Of a DNA stretch of 64,000 nucleotides, positions 7,956 through 16,600 are shown piece after piece (within the stretch, counting starts at the first letter, position 1; each line of letters opens with the position of its first letter). A model generated the notes under the pieces. It had not been told where the DNA came from. It saw only the letters and a list, made by a program, of their open reading frames with translations, and ran no database searches. The stretch is taken from positions 1-64,000 of the forward strand of contig NZ_BIME01000015.1 of assembly GCF_004000925.1 (NCBI RefSeq), in the 5' to 3' direction. Origin of the DNA: Paenibacillus illinoisensis NBRC 15959. GTDB taxonomy: Bacteria; Bacillota; Bacilli; Paenibacillales; Paenibacillaceae. The position numbers and the translations under genes are program-made.

Positions 7956-10292
7956 TCACATTGAGGGTTGCGTCACTGTTGCAGGTGTTGTGGTCTGCCT
8001 AGCCAAGTGCTCTTTCATTTTCGCCACTTCGGTACCTGCCAGCATCATAATGCCAATACCATGGTTATCATTCGTTACAGTCAGCAGGTCCTTATCGTAA
8101 TATTCCGCCGTGAAAGCATACCTGGATCCACTGCATACCCCGTGTACATTGCCTTGGCGGTCGATAGCTGTCCGGGTCAATCCGCTCCAGGCCCGCTCTG
8201 AAGCTTCAATATAACGCTCCGGCTGCTCCAACCAACCGAATCGAACACCCCGTGCAAACCCATATGCGAACATGGCCGTACAGGAAGCTTCCTGGTACGT
8301 GTTTGCATCATTCAGCACCTGATGCCATAACCCTCCCTCTCCCTGCAAAGCTGCATAACCATCACACAATTCATTAAAGAACTGGATTAATGCCGGGCGA
8401 TCAGGGTGCTCTACAGGCAAAGCCTCCAATACTTCGGTCAGGGAAAACAGTGTCCATCCGTTCCCACGCCCCCACGGAATATGAGTTGCTTGTTCATATT
8501 TGAAATCATATACATGAGACATCATTTTGAACTCAGGCATAAACAGATATTTGCGATAAAGTATAAATTGTCTGGCTGCCTCGTCCAGCGCTGATTGCTC
8601 CCCTGTCAGGCGAGCATACCGAACCAGAAACGGGGTACTCATGTAGAGATCATCTGCCCACATGGTATTCTCAGCAAATTCCCCAATGCACTCGCGGTAA
8701 AACGCACCGTCTTCCTGCCGCTCCAACCGGAAAAGCATGAAATCAGCAATACGCTCGGCAATCGGTAGAAACGTCGGTTCATTACATTCCGAGTACGCCT
8801 CAAGCATGGCTGAACCAAAAGAGCCGCAGTTATCCAGCATTTTCATCATGACCAGCTGCTGGTTAACCGCCGGGAAGCCGTACTGTTCCCGATCCCATAG
8901 CGAGTAATCATACATTCGGGTGCATGCCTGCACATGCTCTGTTGCATAACGAATGATATCGGGTCGATCCAGATAACGCCCCGTTTGCAGTAGTCCATAA
9001 ACAGTTACACCCAGCGGATAATCCCAGCGGCCGTAATTGGTCACACTGCCAACCGTCCACTTATTGCTAAGCATTGCATTTTCATAATACGGGCGAATCC
9101 ATGCATCTGGCTGATCCAGCTGCCAATACGTATGCTCCCCATGCTTGTTTTGGTTATCGTCTTCATTGCTGCCCGGTGAAGCATTGATCCTGTACACACG
9201 GTCTGTCCGCAATAAATCTTGCACTTCCGGCTCCATTCCAGCTTGGAAAGGACCAACATACATCCACTTCTCCCCTGAAGCTCCATGCACATGTTTGGGC
9301 AGTTCCAATTCAAGCTGCTTCCCGTTCACGACTGCGTTCAAAGTGAAACTCCATGGCCCGGTAATCGCGCTGCATTCGCTGCATACTAATAGATCGTTCT
9401 GACCATAAGATGCCTGTATTTCAGACTCGAATGATCCTGCTTCCTGTAACTGTACAGCTGGCTTGCCATTTGCCCATATCGTTAGCGGTCCGGAAGAATG
9501 GCCGGATAAACTTATAAGGCTTCCCACCGAGTCCCTATTGTTTATTCGTGTCCAAGCGTAGGCCCGCTGTCCGGGAACATGTCCATATAATCGCTCCAAT
9601 GTCGGTCTGGCCTGCTGTTCAATGGACCACTCCCTATTCGGAAACCACTCGAATATATCATCCTGTTCCCGTCCAAACAGGTTCCAATTAGGTTCAATAC
9701 TTCCGGATGGGGATGAAATACTGAATGCGCGGGCAGCTTCTTCCTGATCAATAGGCTTCGTGTAGATCCATCCAGCTTGTCCCTGACGTTCCTGAAAAGG
9801 CGCAAGCACATTCAAAATGCGCACTTTCCCTTCATCCGAACCAAACTGGCATCCAAAACCGGCAGGGGTATATTTCATTTCAAGCAATAACGTATTCCAG
9901 CCGGGCTTGATGTCGATCCCCAATTTTACCGTGGCGTCCGGATTAATCTCGTCCATTACCGTTGAGCGATACACTAGCTGATCATTAAAATAGAAACGAA
10001 CAGGTCCGTAGCAGCGAATGAGCACATCCAGGTTTCGAGTCTCATCTCCCCATACCAGGGCTGCGGCATAGGCTACTTGTCCTTTGTGGGTATCCGTGAA
10101 TCGTTCACTCAGATTGAAATCATATAACCCCTTCTCATTCTGCAGAATACCCGACTTCTGGAACACCCGATATACAAAGTCAGCTTGCGCATTGGCACCG
10201 ATATACCTCTCAGCCAGCACCTTCAATATCTGATCCTGATCCTCTCCAAAACGGTAATACATACTCTGCGGTTTATCAAAATACGTTGTCAT
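7956..10292 (-). CDS. GH105/GH88-type unsaturated glucuronyl/galacturonyl hydrolase
   Basis: A 778-residue protein. The C-terminal half (from about 390) is the six-hairpin barrel of the YteR/YesR family: DYSLWDREQYGFPAVNQQ, WADDLYMSTPFLVRYARLTG (Asp near 545 in the position of the catalytic acid) and IPWGRGNGWTLFSLTEVLE. These enzymes hydrate and remove the unsaturated uronic acid left by a polysaccharide lyase at the non-reducing end. The N-terminal ~380 residues look like added beta-sandwich domains, making it roughly twice the length of YteR. There is no signal peptide, so it should act in the cytoplasm on imported oligosaccharides. It lies just upstream of the ABC operon but has its own terminator. 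Confidence 0.87.
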   Translation of the reverse strand: MTTYFDKPQSMYYRFGEDQDQILKVLAERYIGANAQADFVYRVFQKSGILQNEKGLYDFNLSERFTDTHKGQVAYAAALVWGDETRNLDVLIRCYGPVRFYFNDQLVYRSTVMDEINPDATVKLGIDIKPGWNTLLLEMKYTPAGFGCQFGSDEGKVRILNVLAPFQERQGQAGWIYTKPIDQEEAARAFSISSPSGSIEPNWNLFGREQDDIFEWFPNREWSIEQQARPTLERLYGHVPGQRAYAWTRINNRDSVGSLISLSGHSSGPLTIWANGKPAVQLQEAGSFESEIQASYGQNDLLVCSECSAITGPWSFTLNAVVNGKQLELELPKHVHGASGEKWMYVGPFQAGMEPEVQDLLRTDRVYRINASPGSNEDDNQNKHGEHTYWQLDQPDAWIRPYYENAMLSNKWTVGSVTNYGRWDYPLGVTVYGLLQTGRYLDRPDIIRYATEHVQACTRMYDYSLWDREQYGFPAVNQQLVMMKMLDNCGSFGSAMLEAYSECNEPTFLPIAERIADFMLFRLERQEDGAFYRECIGEFAENTMWADDLYMSTPFLVRYARLTGEQSALDEAARQFILYRKYLFMPEFKMMSHVYDFKYEQATHIPWGRGNGWTLFSLTEVLEALPVEHPDRPALIQFFNELCDGYAALQGEGGLWHQVLNDANTYQEASCTAMFAYGFARGVRFGWLEQPERYIEASERAWSGLTRTAIDRQGNVHGVCSGSRYAFTAEYYDKDLLTVTNDNHGIGIMMLAGTEVAKMKEHLARQTTTPATVTQPSM

Positions 10293-10593
10293 GGATTGCC
10301 ACAGTCCTCTCCAGATGGAATGAACACACTCTCTTCAAACGTAATTGTCCAAGCGTACAATTCAAGTATAGCGCTTAACCTTCGTGAGAAAATCTCTTGT
10401 ACCACAGCAATTGAATCGTTAGCTTACGACTCATGCTTATTGCAAAACAGCCGAATAATATCCCCAGTATAACTGACAGGTTTGTTGGTTGGCTACAGAA
10501 ATTTGATTGCGCTTTCATATTATAGAAATGAGTCCCCTACTTTTCCCCAAACAAAAAAACCGGACCACAAGGTTGTGGCCGGTCAAATGCATA
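10293..10593. other. Intergenic region between SLH and GH105 genes
   Basis: No gene is seen. It should hold the GH105 promoter on the minus strand; a TATACT at about 10372-10377 could be its -10, but I find no good -35 at proper spacing. The SLH gene terminator lies at its left end. Confidence 0.4.
10552..10583 (-). terminator. Terminator of SLH surface protein gene
   Basis: Minus-strand hairpin ACCGGCCACAA / TTGTGGTCCGGT with a tight turn and one bulge, followed by a seven-T run. It ends 11 bases after the SLH gene stop. Confidence 0.88.
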
Positions 10594-12516
10594 TTATCCG
10601 AAAATGGTAAAGTTAATGATTAGTCTATCTTCTGCATATTCAGATTTGGCCAGTCCGTTCCCATCCGCATCCACACGAATAAACATATCATACTGTTTTC
10701 TTACGTCATTCATTTTGTTTCCCAATTTCAAAGTGACAATGGTGCCTGTTCCTGAATTTAATTTGTCGAGTTTAAGCGTATGGCCATCATTACTGATCTG
10801 GCTGTCATCGATGCTGTAAGGAACGCCATTTATAACATAGGAATCATCCACACTAAACTTAAATGCATCGGTTGAATATTCAATCGTACCATCTACAAAC
10901 TCTTCCCCAAGACTATAATCCAAGGTAAAAGGAAGATTCTGATATTCTGTTTGGAGATATTTCGTTTTATCTTCTTTCCCATCAAACCCAAAATGGCTTG
11001 ATGCAGCAGTAGGAATATCTACTGGAGCCTCGCCTTTGACAAGCGTAAATGTAAACACATGTGCAGTATCTCTAGGTGACTCGTTACCAGCTTGATCCTT
11101 GGCAGTAATCACAAATCTATAATCTCCTGGAGGAAGGTTAAGCAAAATGGTCGGGGGCAGTGAACCGTCAGCCTGGCTAGGGCCAAGCAGAAGAGGACTA
11201 GCAAGCTCTTCCTCGTCCACGATATTGTTACCATTCAAATCAGTCCATTTGTAGAAAGCCACAATGGCATTCTCTTCTCCGACGGCACCTGGATCACCCT
11301 CAATTTGGTCAAACGTATCATTGTAGTTATCAATAACTTTAAATTTGCTAACGTCCACCATGGGAGCCTCAACGTCCAGTACCGGCTGCTCATTATGGAC
11401 CAGCTTGATCTTTAACAAACTCGCCACGTCCCGGGCAGTTTCGTTGCCTGCCTTATCCGTAGCAGTCATAATAAACCGATATTTTCCCGCTGGATAATCC
11501 CCAATATCTCCCGCTGCGAATGATCCATCACTCAAGCTCTCGCCAAGCACAATGGCTGAGTTCAGCTCGTTACTGTCCACTTTTCCATCCTCGTTGAGAT
11601 CTTTCCAAGGATATGCCTTAATGATGGCTCCCGCTTCGCTTACTGCTCCTGCCTCTCCCCAAAGCTGATCTTGTGTTCCGCTGTAGTTATCGTTAAAGAA
11701 AATCTGGTTCACATTCACTGATGGTGCCGTTATGTCAGAAGGTACCGAGGGGATGGTGCCTCCGCCGCTACTGCCACCTGACGATGAACCCCCACTGTTC
11801 GTGGTTGTCGATGGAGTTGGAGAAGGTGCTGGTTCTGATTCCGGCTCAGTTTCCGGTACTGGCGTTGGTTCAGGTTGGGTAGTTAGCTTTTCCTCTATTG
11901 CCTGCAGAAAACGGGAAGCGGTCAGCGCTACCGCCTGACGATCTGCCTGTAGCACTGGATTGAATTTGTTATTTCTGTCGCCCACAATGAAGCCGGCTTC
12001 CTGGGCAGCGCCGACTGCATCCTTGGCGTAATCCGATATGCTGCTGCTATCCTTGAACGTTAATGAAGCGGCTTTGCCCGTTACGTCCGTCCCCATCGCT
12101 CTCATCAGGGTAACCACCATATCCTGTCTCGATAACGTCTGACCACTGCCGAATTTCCCGTTACCCAAGCCGTTCAATAATCCTGCTTGATACACAGCTT
12201 CAATTGAAGCGTAAGCATAGCTATTGGCAGGCACATCCGAAAAAGTCGGACTGGAAGGTACATTAGATATATCCAGTTTCAATGCTTTGGCCAAGATCAT
12301 GGCAAAATCCTGTCTTTTGATTTGACCGGCCGGATTGAAGCGACCATCGCTGATTCCGGTAATGATCCCTTCATTTTGCAGCCTTACAATCGCGTCCTTG
12401 GCGTATGATCCTTCAATATCCGTAAATACAGCTGCCCCATTGGCCTGTGTGTTCCACAAAGGTGTTGTTAACAACGAAGCTGCAAGCAGCGAACAGATAA
12501 AATGATGTCTTTTCAA
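10594..12516 (-). CDS. SLH-domain surface protein with two EF-hand-like repeats
   Basis: I place the start at a TTG (12516) because GGGGGAG precedes it by six bases and it opens a normal signal peptide (LKRHHFICSLLAAS, cleaved near ANGAA). An ATG 24 codons upstream lacks a good site. Of 640 residues, three SLH repeats come first (about 30-200), anchoring to secondary cell wall polymer. A Pro/Glu then Ser/Gly-rich linker follows. Next are two repeats of about 110 residues, each with a calcium-loop-like motif (DLNEDGKVDSNEL and DLNGNNIVDEEEL) and each ending in an Ig-like TATDKAGNE / TAKDQAGNE strand. A C-terminal ~130-residue domain is unknown to me. Function is probably structural or adhesive. 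Confidence 0.85.
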   Translation of the reverse strand: MKRHHFICSLLAASLLTTPLWNTQANGAAVFTDIEGSYAKDAIVRLQNEGIITGISDGRFNPAGQIKRQDFAMILAKALKLDISNVPSSPTFSDVPANSYAYASIEAVYQAGLLNGLGNGKFGSGQTLSRQDMVVTLMRAMGTDVTGKAASLTFKDSSSISDYAKDAVGAAQEAGFIVGDRNNKFNPVLQADRQAVALTASRFLQAIEEKLTTQPEPTPVPETEPESEPAPSPTPSTTTNSGGSSSGGSSGGGTIPSVPSDITAPSVNVNQIFFNDNYSGTQDQLWGEAGAVSEAGAIIKAYPWKDLNEDGKVDSNELNSAIVLGESLSDGSFAAGDIGDYPAGKYRFIMTATDKAGNETARDVASLLKIKLVHNEQPVLDVEAPMVDVSKFKVIDNYNDTFDQIEGDPGAVGEENAIVAFYKWTDLNGNNIVDEEELASPLLLGPSQADGSLPPTILLNLPPGDYRFVITAKDQAGNESPRDTAHVFTFTLVKGEAPVDIPTAASSHFGFDGKEDKTKYLQTEYQNLPFTLDYSLGEEFVDGTIEYSTDAFKFSVDDSYVINGVPYSIDDSQISNDGHTLKLDKLNSGTGTIVTLKLGNKMNDVRKQYDMFIRVDADGNGLAKSEYAEDRLIINFTIFG

Positions 12517-12619
12517 GAAAAGCTCCCCCAATCCAAAATATACAAGTGTCATCCAGGTGTGGATACTACAGATGGAATTCAACTTCAATCAATAAATATA
12601 GGCATAGCGCGTCCTGCAC

Positions 12620-12655
12620 ATTATATAAGGAAGCTCTGAACCAATTCTGAACAAT
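12620..12655 (-). promoter_or_regulatory. Candidate promoter of SLH gene with tandem repeats
   Basis: On the minus strand a perfect -10 TATAAT (12620-12625) has no good -35. Its -35 region instead holds two tandem copies of an ATTG(G)TTCAGA element (12635-12655 on the plus strand as TCTGAACCAAT then TCTGAACAAT). The arrangement suggests an activator or repressor site; the regulator is unknown. Confidence 0.4.
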
Positions 12656-12688
12656 TCGTCTTATATCGACAAAATCAGAGAATCGGTT

Positions 12689-12714
12689 TAAAAATGGGAA
12701 TGGCCTGCCGATAA
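12689..12714 (+). promoter_or_regulatory. SigD (FliA-type) motility promoter
   Basis: TAAA at 12689 is followed after 14 bases by GCCGATAA at 12707, a near-perfect match to the sigma-28/SigD consensus (TAAA, 14-16 bases, CCGATAA-like). It lies about 50 bases before the start of a chemotaxis transducer gene, which is the expected regulon. Confidence 0.8.
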
Positions 12715-12765
12715 AGGTATTAGAATGGAAATTCCACTTTTTGTATGGGAAAGGAAAGATGAGCC

Positions 12766-13593
12766 TTGAGTATCCTTGAATCTTTGGTAAATGCTATGCC
12801 TTTTGTAAGACAGATGTTTCGTGACGATGTTTCCATATCCATTAATGATCATGAGAAAGTGCTATATTTTGCCGAGGCCAACGGGCTGGAGATTGGTGTC
12901 AAAGTAGGAGACGAGCTGCACGAAGACTATAAGGATTTCAAAATGCTGACGAACCGGGATTCCCGTACCGTGGCAAGAATGCCAGGCGATCTGCAAGGCA
13001 GACCTTTTGACGCCATACTCATTCCGATTAAAGAGAACGATCAGGTTGTTGGCATATTGGGCGTAAATTACGCGCTGGATAACCATATCACCCTTGAGAA
13101 GCTAATCAGTGAAAATGAAGCAACCATTAACGCCCTGCTTGGTGGCATTCAGCAGATTGCAGCCCATTCGGAGGAACTATCCGCGACCTCGGAAGAGATC
13201 TTGCGCAACTCCAAACAAGCTGCAGAGAATTCAGTCAGTGTGACTAAGGTAACCAATGTAATCCGCGAAGTTTCTGAACAAACCAATTTGCTTGGCCTGA
13301 ACGCCATGATCGAAGCCGCTCGCGTCGGCGATCTGGGAAGTGGGTTCGGTGTTGTTGCCAGTGAAGTTCGCAAGCTATCGGATCACACCAAACAAGCAGC
13401 CTCAGATATCGAAACTTCACTAGGCAGCGTTCAAGATTCAATGAAGCATATGGAGCTGGAGATTGGGCAGATTACATCCGCAACCGTGGATCAGGCGCAG
13501 TTGGTCAGTGAATTTATGCAAAGTATCGAGCAGCTCAGCGAAACCAGTGCGAATCTGAAAAAATTCGTGACCGAGATGCTGGCCTTGGAGTAG
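12766..13593 (+). CDS. Soluble methyl-accepting chemotaxis-type transducer
   Basis: A 275-residue protein with a TTG start; a nearby ATG at 12759 is out of frame and stops after six codons. There is no transmembrane segment. Residues 1-110 resemble a small PAS/Cache-like sensor. Residues 115-275 are a short chemoreceptor signalling hairpin whose tip, QTNLLGLNAMIEAARVGDLG (about 170-190) and GFGVVASEVRKLS, is the CheA/CheW contact region. The antiparallel coiled coil is much shorter than in membrane chemoreceptors. It is monocistronic, with a SigD-type promoter upstream and a terminator after it, consistent with a cytoplasmic signal input to chemotaxis. The ligand is unknown. Confidence 0.88.
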   Translation: MSILESLVNAMPFVRQMFRDDVSISINDHEKVLYFAEANGLEIGVKVGDELHEDYKDFKMLTNRDSRTVARMPGDLQGRPFDAILIPIKENDQVVGILGVNYALDNHITLEKLISENEATINALLGGIQQIAAHSEELSATSEEILRNSKQAAENSVSVTKVTNVIREVSEQTNLLGLNAMIEAARVGDLGSGFGVVASEVRKLSDHTKQAASDIETSLGSVQDSMKHMELEIGQITSATVDQAQLVSEFMQSIEQLSETSANLKKFVTEMLALE

Positions 13594-13656
13594 AAATAGC
13601 AAGATAATAGAACGGACAAATAGACAAACGCAATAATATGTACATATGCATTCAAT

Positions 13657-13714
13657 AAAAGAAGCCCCCGACTGATTTCCTTGTGCAGGAATCCAGCGGA
13701 GGCTTTTCATTTTT
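13657..13714. terminator. Bidirectional terminator between convergent genes
   Basis: Hairpin with arms AAGCCCCCG (662-670 of this kilobase) and CGGAGGCTT (13697-13705), with an inner stem GATTCC/GGAATC. T-rich ends on both strands serve the transducer gene and the convergent phosphatase-family gene. Confidence 0.8.
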
Positions 13715-13739
13715 GCTACAGGATAACCAGAATCATTCG

Positions 13740-14558
13740 CTAAATTTCCACAGCCACCCCGTAGTGGTCAGATACAACCGGGCCGTTCTTGCCGTTAAGC
13801 ACGACAGTAGATGACTTCGCCTGCACCGGATGTTTGGAGAAGATGTAATCAATCCGAAGATCGCGTTTGTTGTCAGCCCATCCGGCAATGGCTTTGACTA
13901 CCGTTGCTCCATCATCTTTTTGTTCGGCAGTGGTGTAAAGGTCATTCCAGCCTTGGCTGATGATGTGATCGTAGCCTTCCCCGCGCACTTCCGCAACATT
14001 ATTGAAATCTCCCATAATAAACAGCGGATGATTCAGATATGGAGCAAGTTTGCTCTCCGTTAATTCCCACTGTCCCTTGAATGGTTCCTGTTCATCATCC
14101 CACCAGTTATAGTGTCCGTTCACAAACCACGTGGTCTCACCTTCAACGGCTGTCTGTATACCCACAATTTTGCGTGTCCGGTAGTTGCTATAATCGCGCA
14201 TGTGAGATACATATTCTTCAAAAGAAGCTGTAATCGGCGTACGGCTCAGGATCGCCAGACCCTCATCGTATTTGCTGAATCCGATATGCGTGGGAACCCA
14301 TGTCCAGTAATAGGTATCGGTCAGTTGCGTCAGCAGGACATGAGCGTAATTGTCTTTTTTGATCACGGCATCCGGATCGGTTGAGATAAAATGCTGCAAG
14401 TGTTCTGCAGACAATGCCGACTCTTCTATGGATTGATTGACCTCCTGCATGGAGATTACATCAAACTGATGTGTATTAATAAAGTCAGCCAGCTGGCTGA
14501 TCTTGTTCAACTGGTCTTCTTCCGCCCAGGCGTGTGTATTTAACGTAAGTATTTTCAT
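13740..14558 (-). CDS. Endonuclease/exonuclease/phosphatase family hydrolase
   Basis: I start at the ATG at 14558 (MKILTLNTHAW), which has AGGAGAG at good spacing; an upstream in-frame extension has no ribosome site and a non-protein-like composition. The 272 residues carry the family's metal-dependent phosphoesterase motifs: LNTHAW, ISMQEVNQ (metal-binding Glu), GHYNWW, FIMGDFNNV (Asp/Asn), LRIDYIFSK and the C-terminal SDHYGV (catalytic His). No signal peptide is evident. The family covers DNases, sphingomyelinases and inositol phosphatases; the substrate here is undetermined. The gene stands alone and divergent from the SWIM protein gene. Confidence 0.88.
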   Translation of the reverse strand: MKILTLNTHAWAEEDQLNKISQLADFINTHQFDVISMQEVNQSIEESALSAEHLQHFISTDPDAVIKKDNYAHVLLTQLTDTYYWTWVPTHIGFSKYDEGLAILSRTPITASFEEYVSHMRDYSNYRTRKIVGIQTAVEGETTWFVNGHYNWWDDEQEPFKGQWELTESKLAPYLNHPLFIMGDFNNVAEVRGEGYDHIISQGWNDLYTTAEQKDDGATVVKAIAGWADNKRDLRIDYIFSKHPVQAKSSTVVLNGKNGPVVSDHYGVAVEI

Positions 14559-14833
14559 ATATGCTCTCTCCTGTTGATTAAAATTGACCACTTCAAGGCC
14601 TGTATCGTTCCTGAAAGGAATACATACGCTAAGCATACACAATATGGAGCAATAACGCATGCAGGTGTGTAAATCCACCCCTGCTGTTTCCATTTATAAT
14701 GATCAAAAAGTCTACTACAAGTTCTCTCAATCCATGCACGTGGACACCCATAACTGATATGATGGATACAGAAAATCCACACCATACGTCAAGGCGTATG
14801 GATCGTTAAACCTATGATTGCCCAGGAGATGGA

Positions 14834-16600
14834 ATGATGAACATACCGATTGACATGAATCTGGATGATGCACAGTGGCAGCAATTGATTCGAGAGGTTG
14901 CCGAGCACTTTAATAATCTGACGATTATGCGCGGATTCCAATATTATAAACAGAAACGCGTTGGATCATTAACCTTTACGGAACATCACGGAATGACAGC
15001 CGACGTGCAGGGCTCTGAAGAGTATAATGTCACCTTAAGCGTCCAGTCTCTGCCCACCAGCTACTGTACCTGCCCGGTGGGTTCGCGCTGTAAACATATC
15101 ATTGCCGTTATGATGAGCTATGCCGAGCTGCTGGAAAGGCCCGTGCATGCCATCGTTAATGCTCATTCCAGCACTGCTTTGAAACAGGCACCGAAGCCCG
15201 CAGCTTCCAAGTCTGCATTTCACTCCGATGCAGTATCCGAGCAAGATACAGATATCCCTCATCAACAGTACAGTCAGATCAGGGAACGGGCACTAGAGCT
15301 TGCAGGCCTGGAAATCACGGAGTGGCATGAACTGTTTGAAAATAGCTTGGCCCGATTAGGTACAGGCACGCCAAGTACAGCATATGTGCAAGAAGCTGCC
15401 GATGAACTGTATGCGATTAAGCCCAAATTATCCGCCGGGATGGATCAGCTATTTGAATTCCATGTACATCTGTACCTGATGAGATACTGCATCCCTTCTC
15501 GCCATCCTATCAGCCATACACCTGTCTATCTAAGTTACCCGGCACAACTTGCTGTAGATGCACTACAGAAAGGCATGGATCAGGTACTAAGCCGCCCCCT
15601 TCAATTCGCCGAGCTTTCGGATAATAAGCTTAAGCAGCTGTGGAAGCGGCTTGAAGAAACCATATCGTACCTCCGCACACAAATGATGTCCGAGACGTCC
15701 ACACTGATGCTGTTCACGCCGATCTATCGGCAGGTTTGGCTAAATTGGATCGTTCCTCACTTACAAAATAATCATTTGCTCGTATCGGAGCTGAACATTT
15801 TACAGGAAATCGAAGATCAGTTGAAAGAAGCTGCCGTGAACACACCAAGCAATAGCGGAGGTCGTGTGCTAGGTATAGCCAATCTGGTAGGCAGCAGCCA
15901 GTCCGGTAAGCCTGGAAAATCGGCGCCCTTGCCACTTGTACTCGCGCAAAGCTGGATATACTTCCACTTGCATCAGGACGAGCAAGCCTGGCAACGGTTG
16001 ACGAGCGGGAGTACGGCGTACGGCATCCCGGCAGAACATCTGCTGCATTTCCTGCATGTGCTCGCGGATGAATCAGATTGGAAACGGCTCGGTGCATGGC
16101 TTGCACAGCTTGGACCACTGCTGGCCAATCGCCGGAACGAACCTCTGCAGGATTATATGCAGCTGTGGGACATGACGATCAAACATCTTCCCGAGATGGA
16201 AAATCAAATGTGGGATACCCTGGTCAGCATGCTCCCTCACTCCCGTCCGGCTTACGAAGAAGCCATGCATAGCCGCGGACAGTGGCGGCGCTGGATTGAT
16301 TTTCAGTTGAGTACGGAGACAGAACCGCTTGAATTTCGCGTGGCGGTACTGCAGCCGATTGAAAAAGATGCACCGGAACTCCTGCTCCCGTTCTACCACC
16401 AGGCCGTGGAACGTTACATCGGTCACAAGAACAGAGACGGTTACAAGGCAGCAGTCAAGCTGTTGAAGCGGCTGTCCAAAATCTACAAAAAACTGAAGCA
16501 AGAGGAACGCTGGGAAGATTTCATCACCGCACTGGCTGTGCGGAATAGCAGACTGCGTGCGCTGCAGGAAGAACTTCGGAAAGGTAAGTTGATCTCATGA
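14834..16600 (+). CDS. SWIM zinc-finger protein, YwqB-like
   Basis: A 588-residue protein with a SWIM zinc finger near the N-terminus: Cys78, Cys80, Cys86 and His88 in YCTCPVGSRCKH (CxCx5CxH). The rest is mostly helical, ending in a basic region (AVKLLKRLSKIYKKLKQEER). SWIM domains bind DNA or protein partners. Its stop overlaps the SNF2 helicase start by four bases (ATGA), the same pairing as ywqB-ywqA in Bacillus subtilis, so the two products probably work together on DNA. AGGAG is five bases before this ATG. The precise biological role is not known to me. Confidence 0.87.
   Translation: MMNIPIDMNLDDAQWQQLIREVAEHFNNLTIMRGFQYYKQKRVGSLTFTEHHGMTADVQGSEEYNVTLSVQSLPTSYCTCPVGSRCKHIIAVMMSYAELLERPVHAIVNAHSSTALKQAPKPAASKSAFHSDAVSEQDTDIPHQQYSQIRERALELAGLEITEWHELFENSLARLGTGTPSTAYVQEAADELYAIKPKLSAGMDQLFEFHVHLYLMRYCIPSRHPISHTPVYLSYPAQLAVDALQKGMDQVLSRPLQFAELSDNKLKQLWKRLEETISYLRTQMMSETSTLMLFTPIYRQVWLNWIVPHLQNNHLLVSELNILQEIEDQLKEAAVNTPSNSGGRVLGIANLVGSSQSGKPGKSAPLPLVLAQSWIYFHLHQDEQAWQRLTSGSTAYGIPAEHLLHFLHVLADESDWKRLGAWLAQLGPLLANRRNEPLQDYMQLWDMTIKHLPEMENQMWDTLVSMLPHSRPAYEEAMHSRGQWRRWIDFQLSTETEPLEFRVAVLQPIEKDAPELLLPFYHQAVERYIGHKNRDGYKAAVKLLKRLSKIYKKLKQEERWEDFITALAVRNSRLRALQEELRKGKLIS

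Noticed and set aside
16073..16501. A 142-codon antisense frame over the SWIM protein gene
   Set aside because: It lies opposite continuous, well-formed coding sequence and shows no motif or ribosome site.
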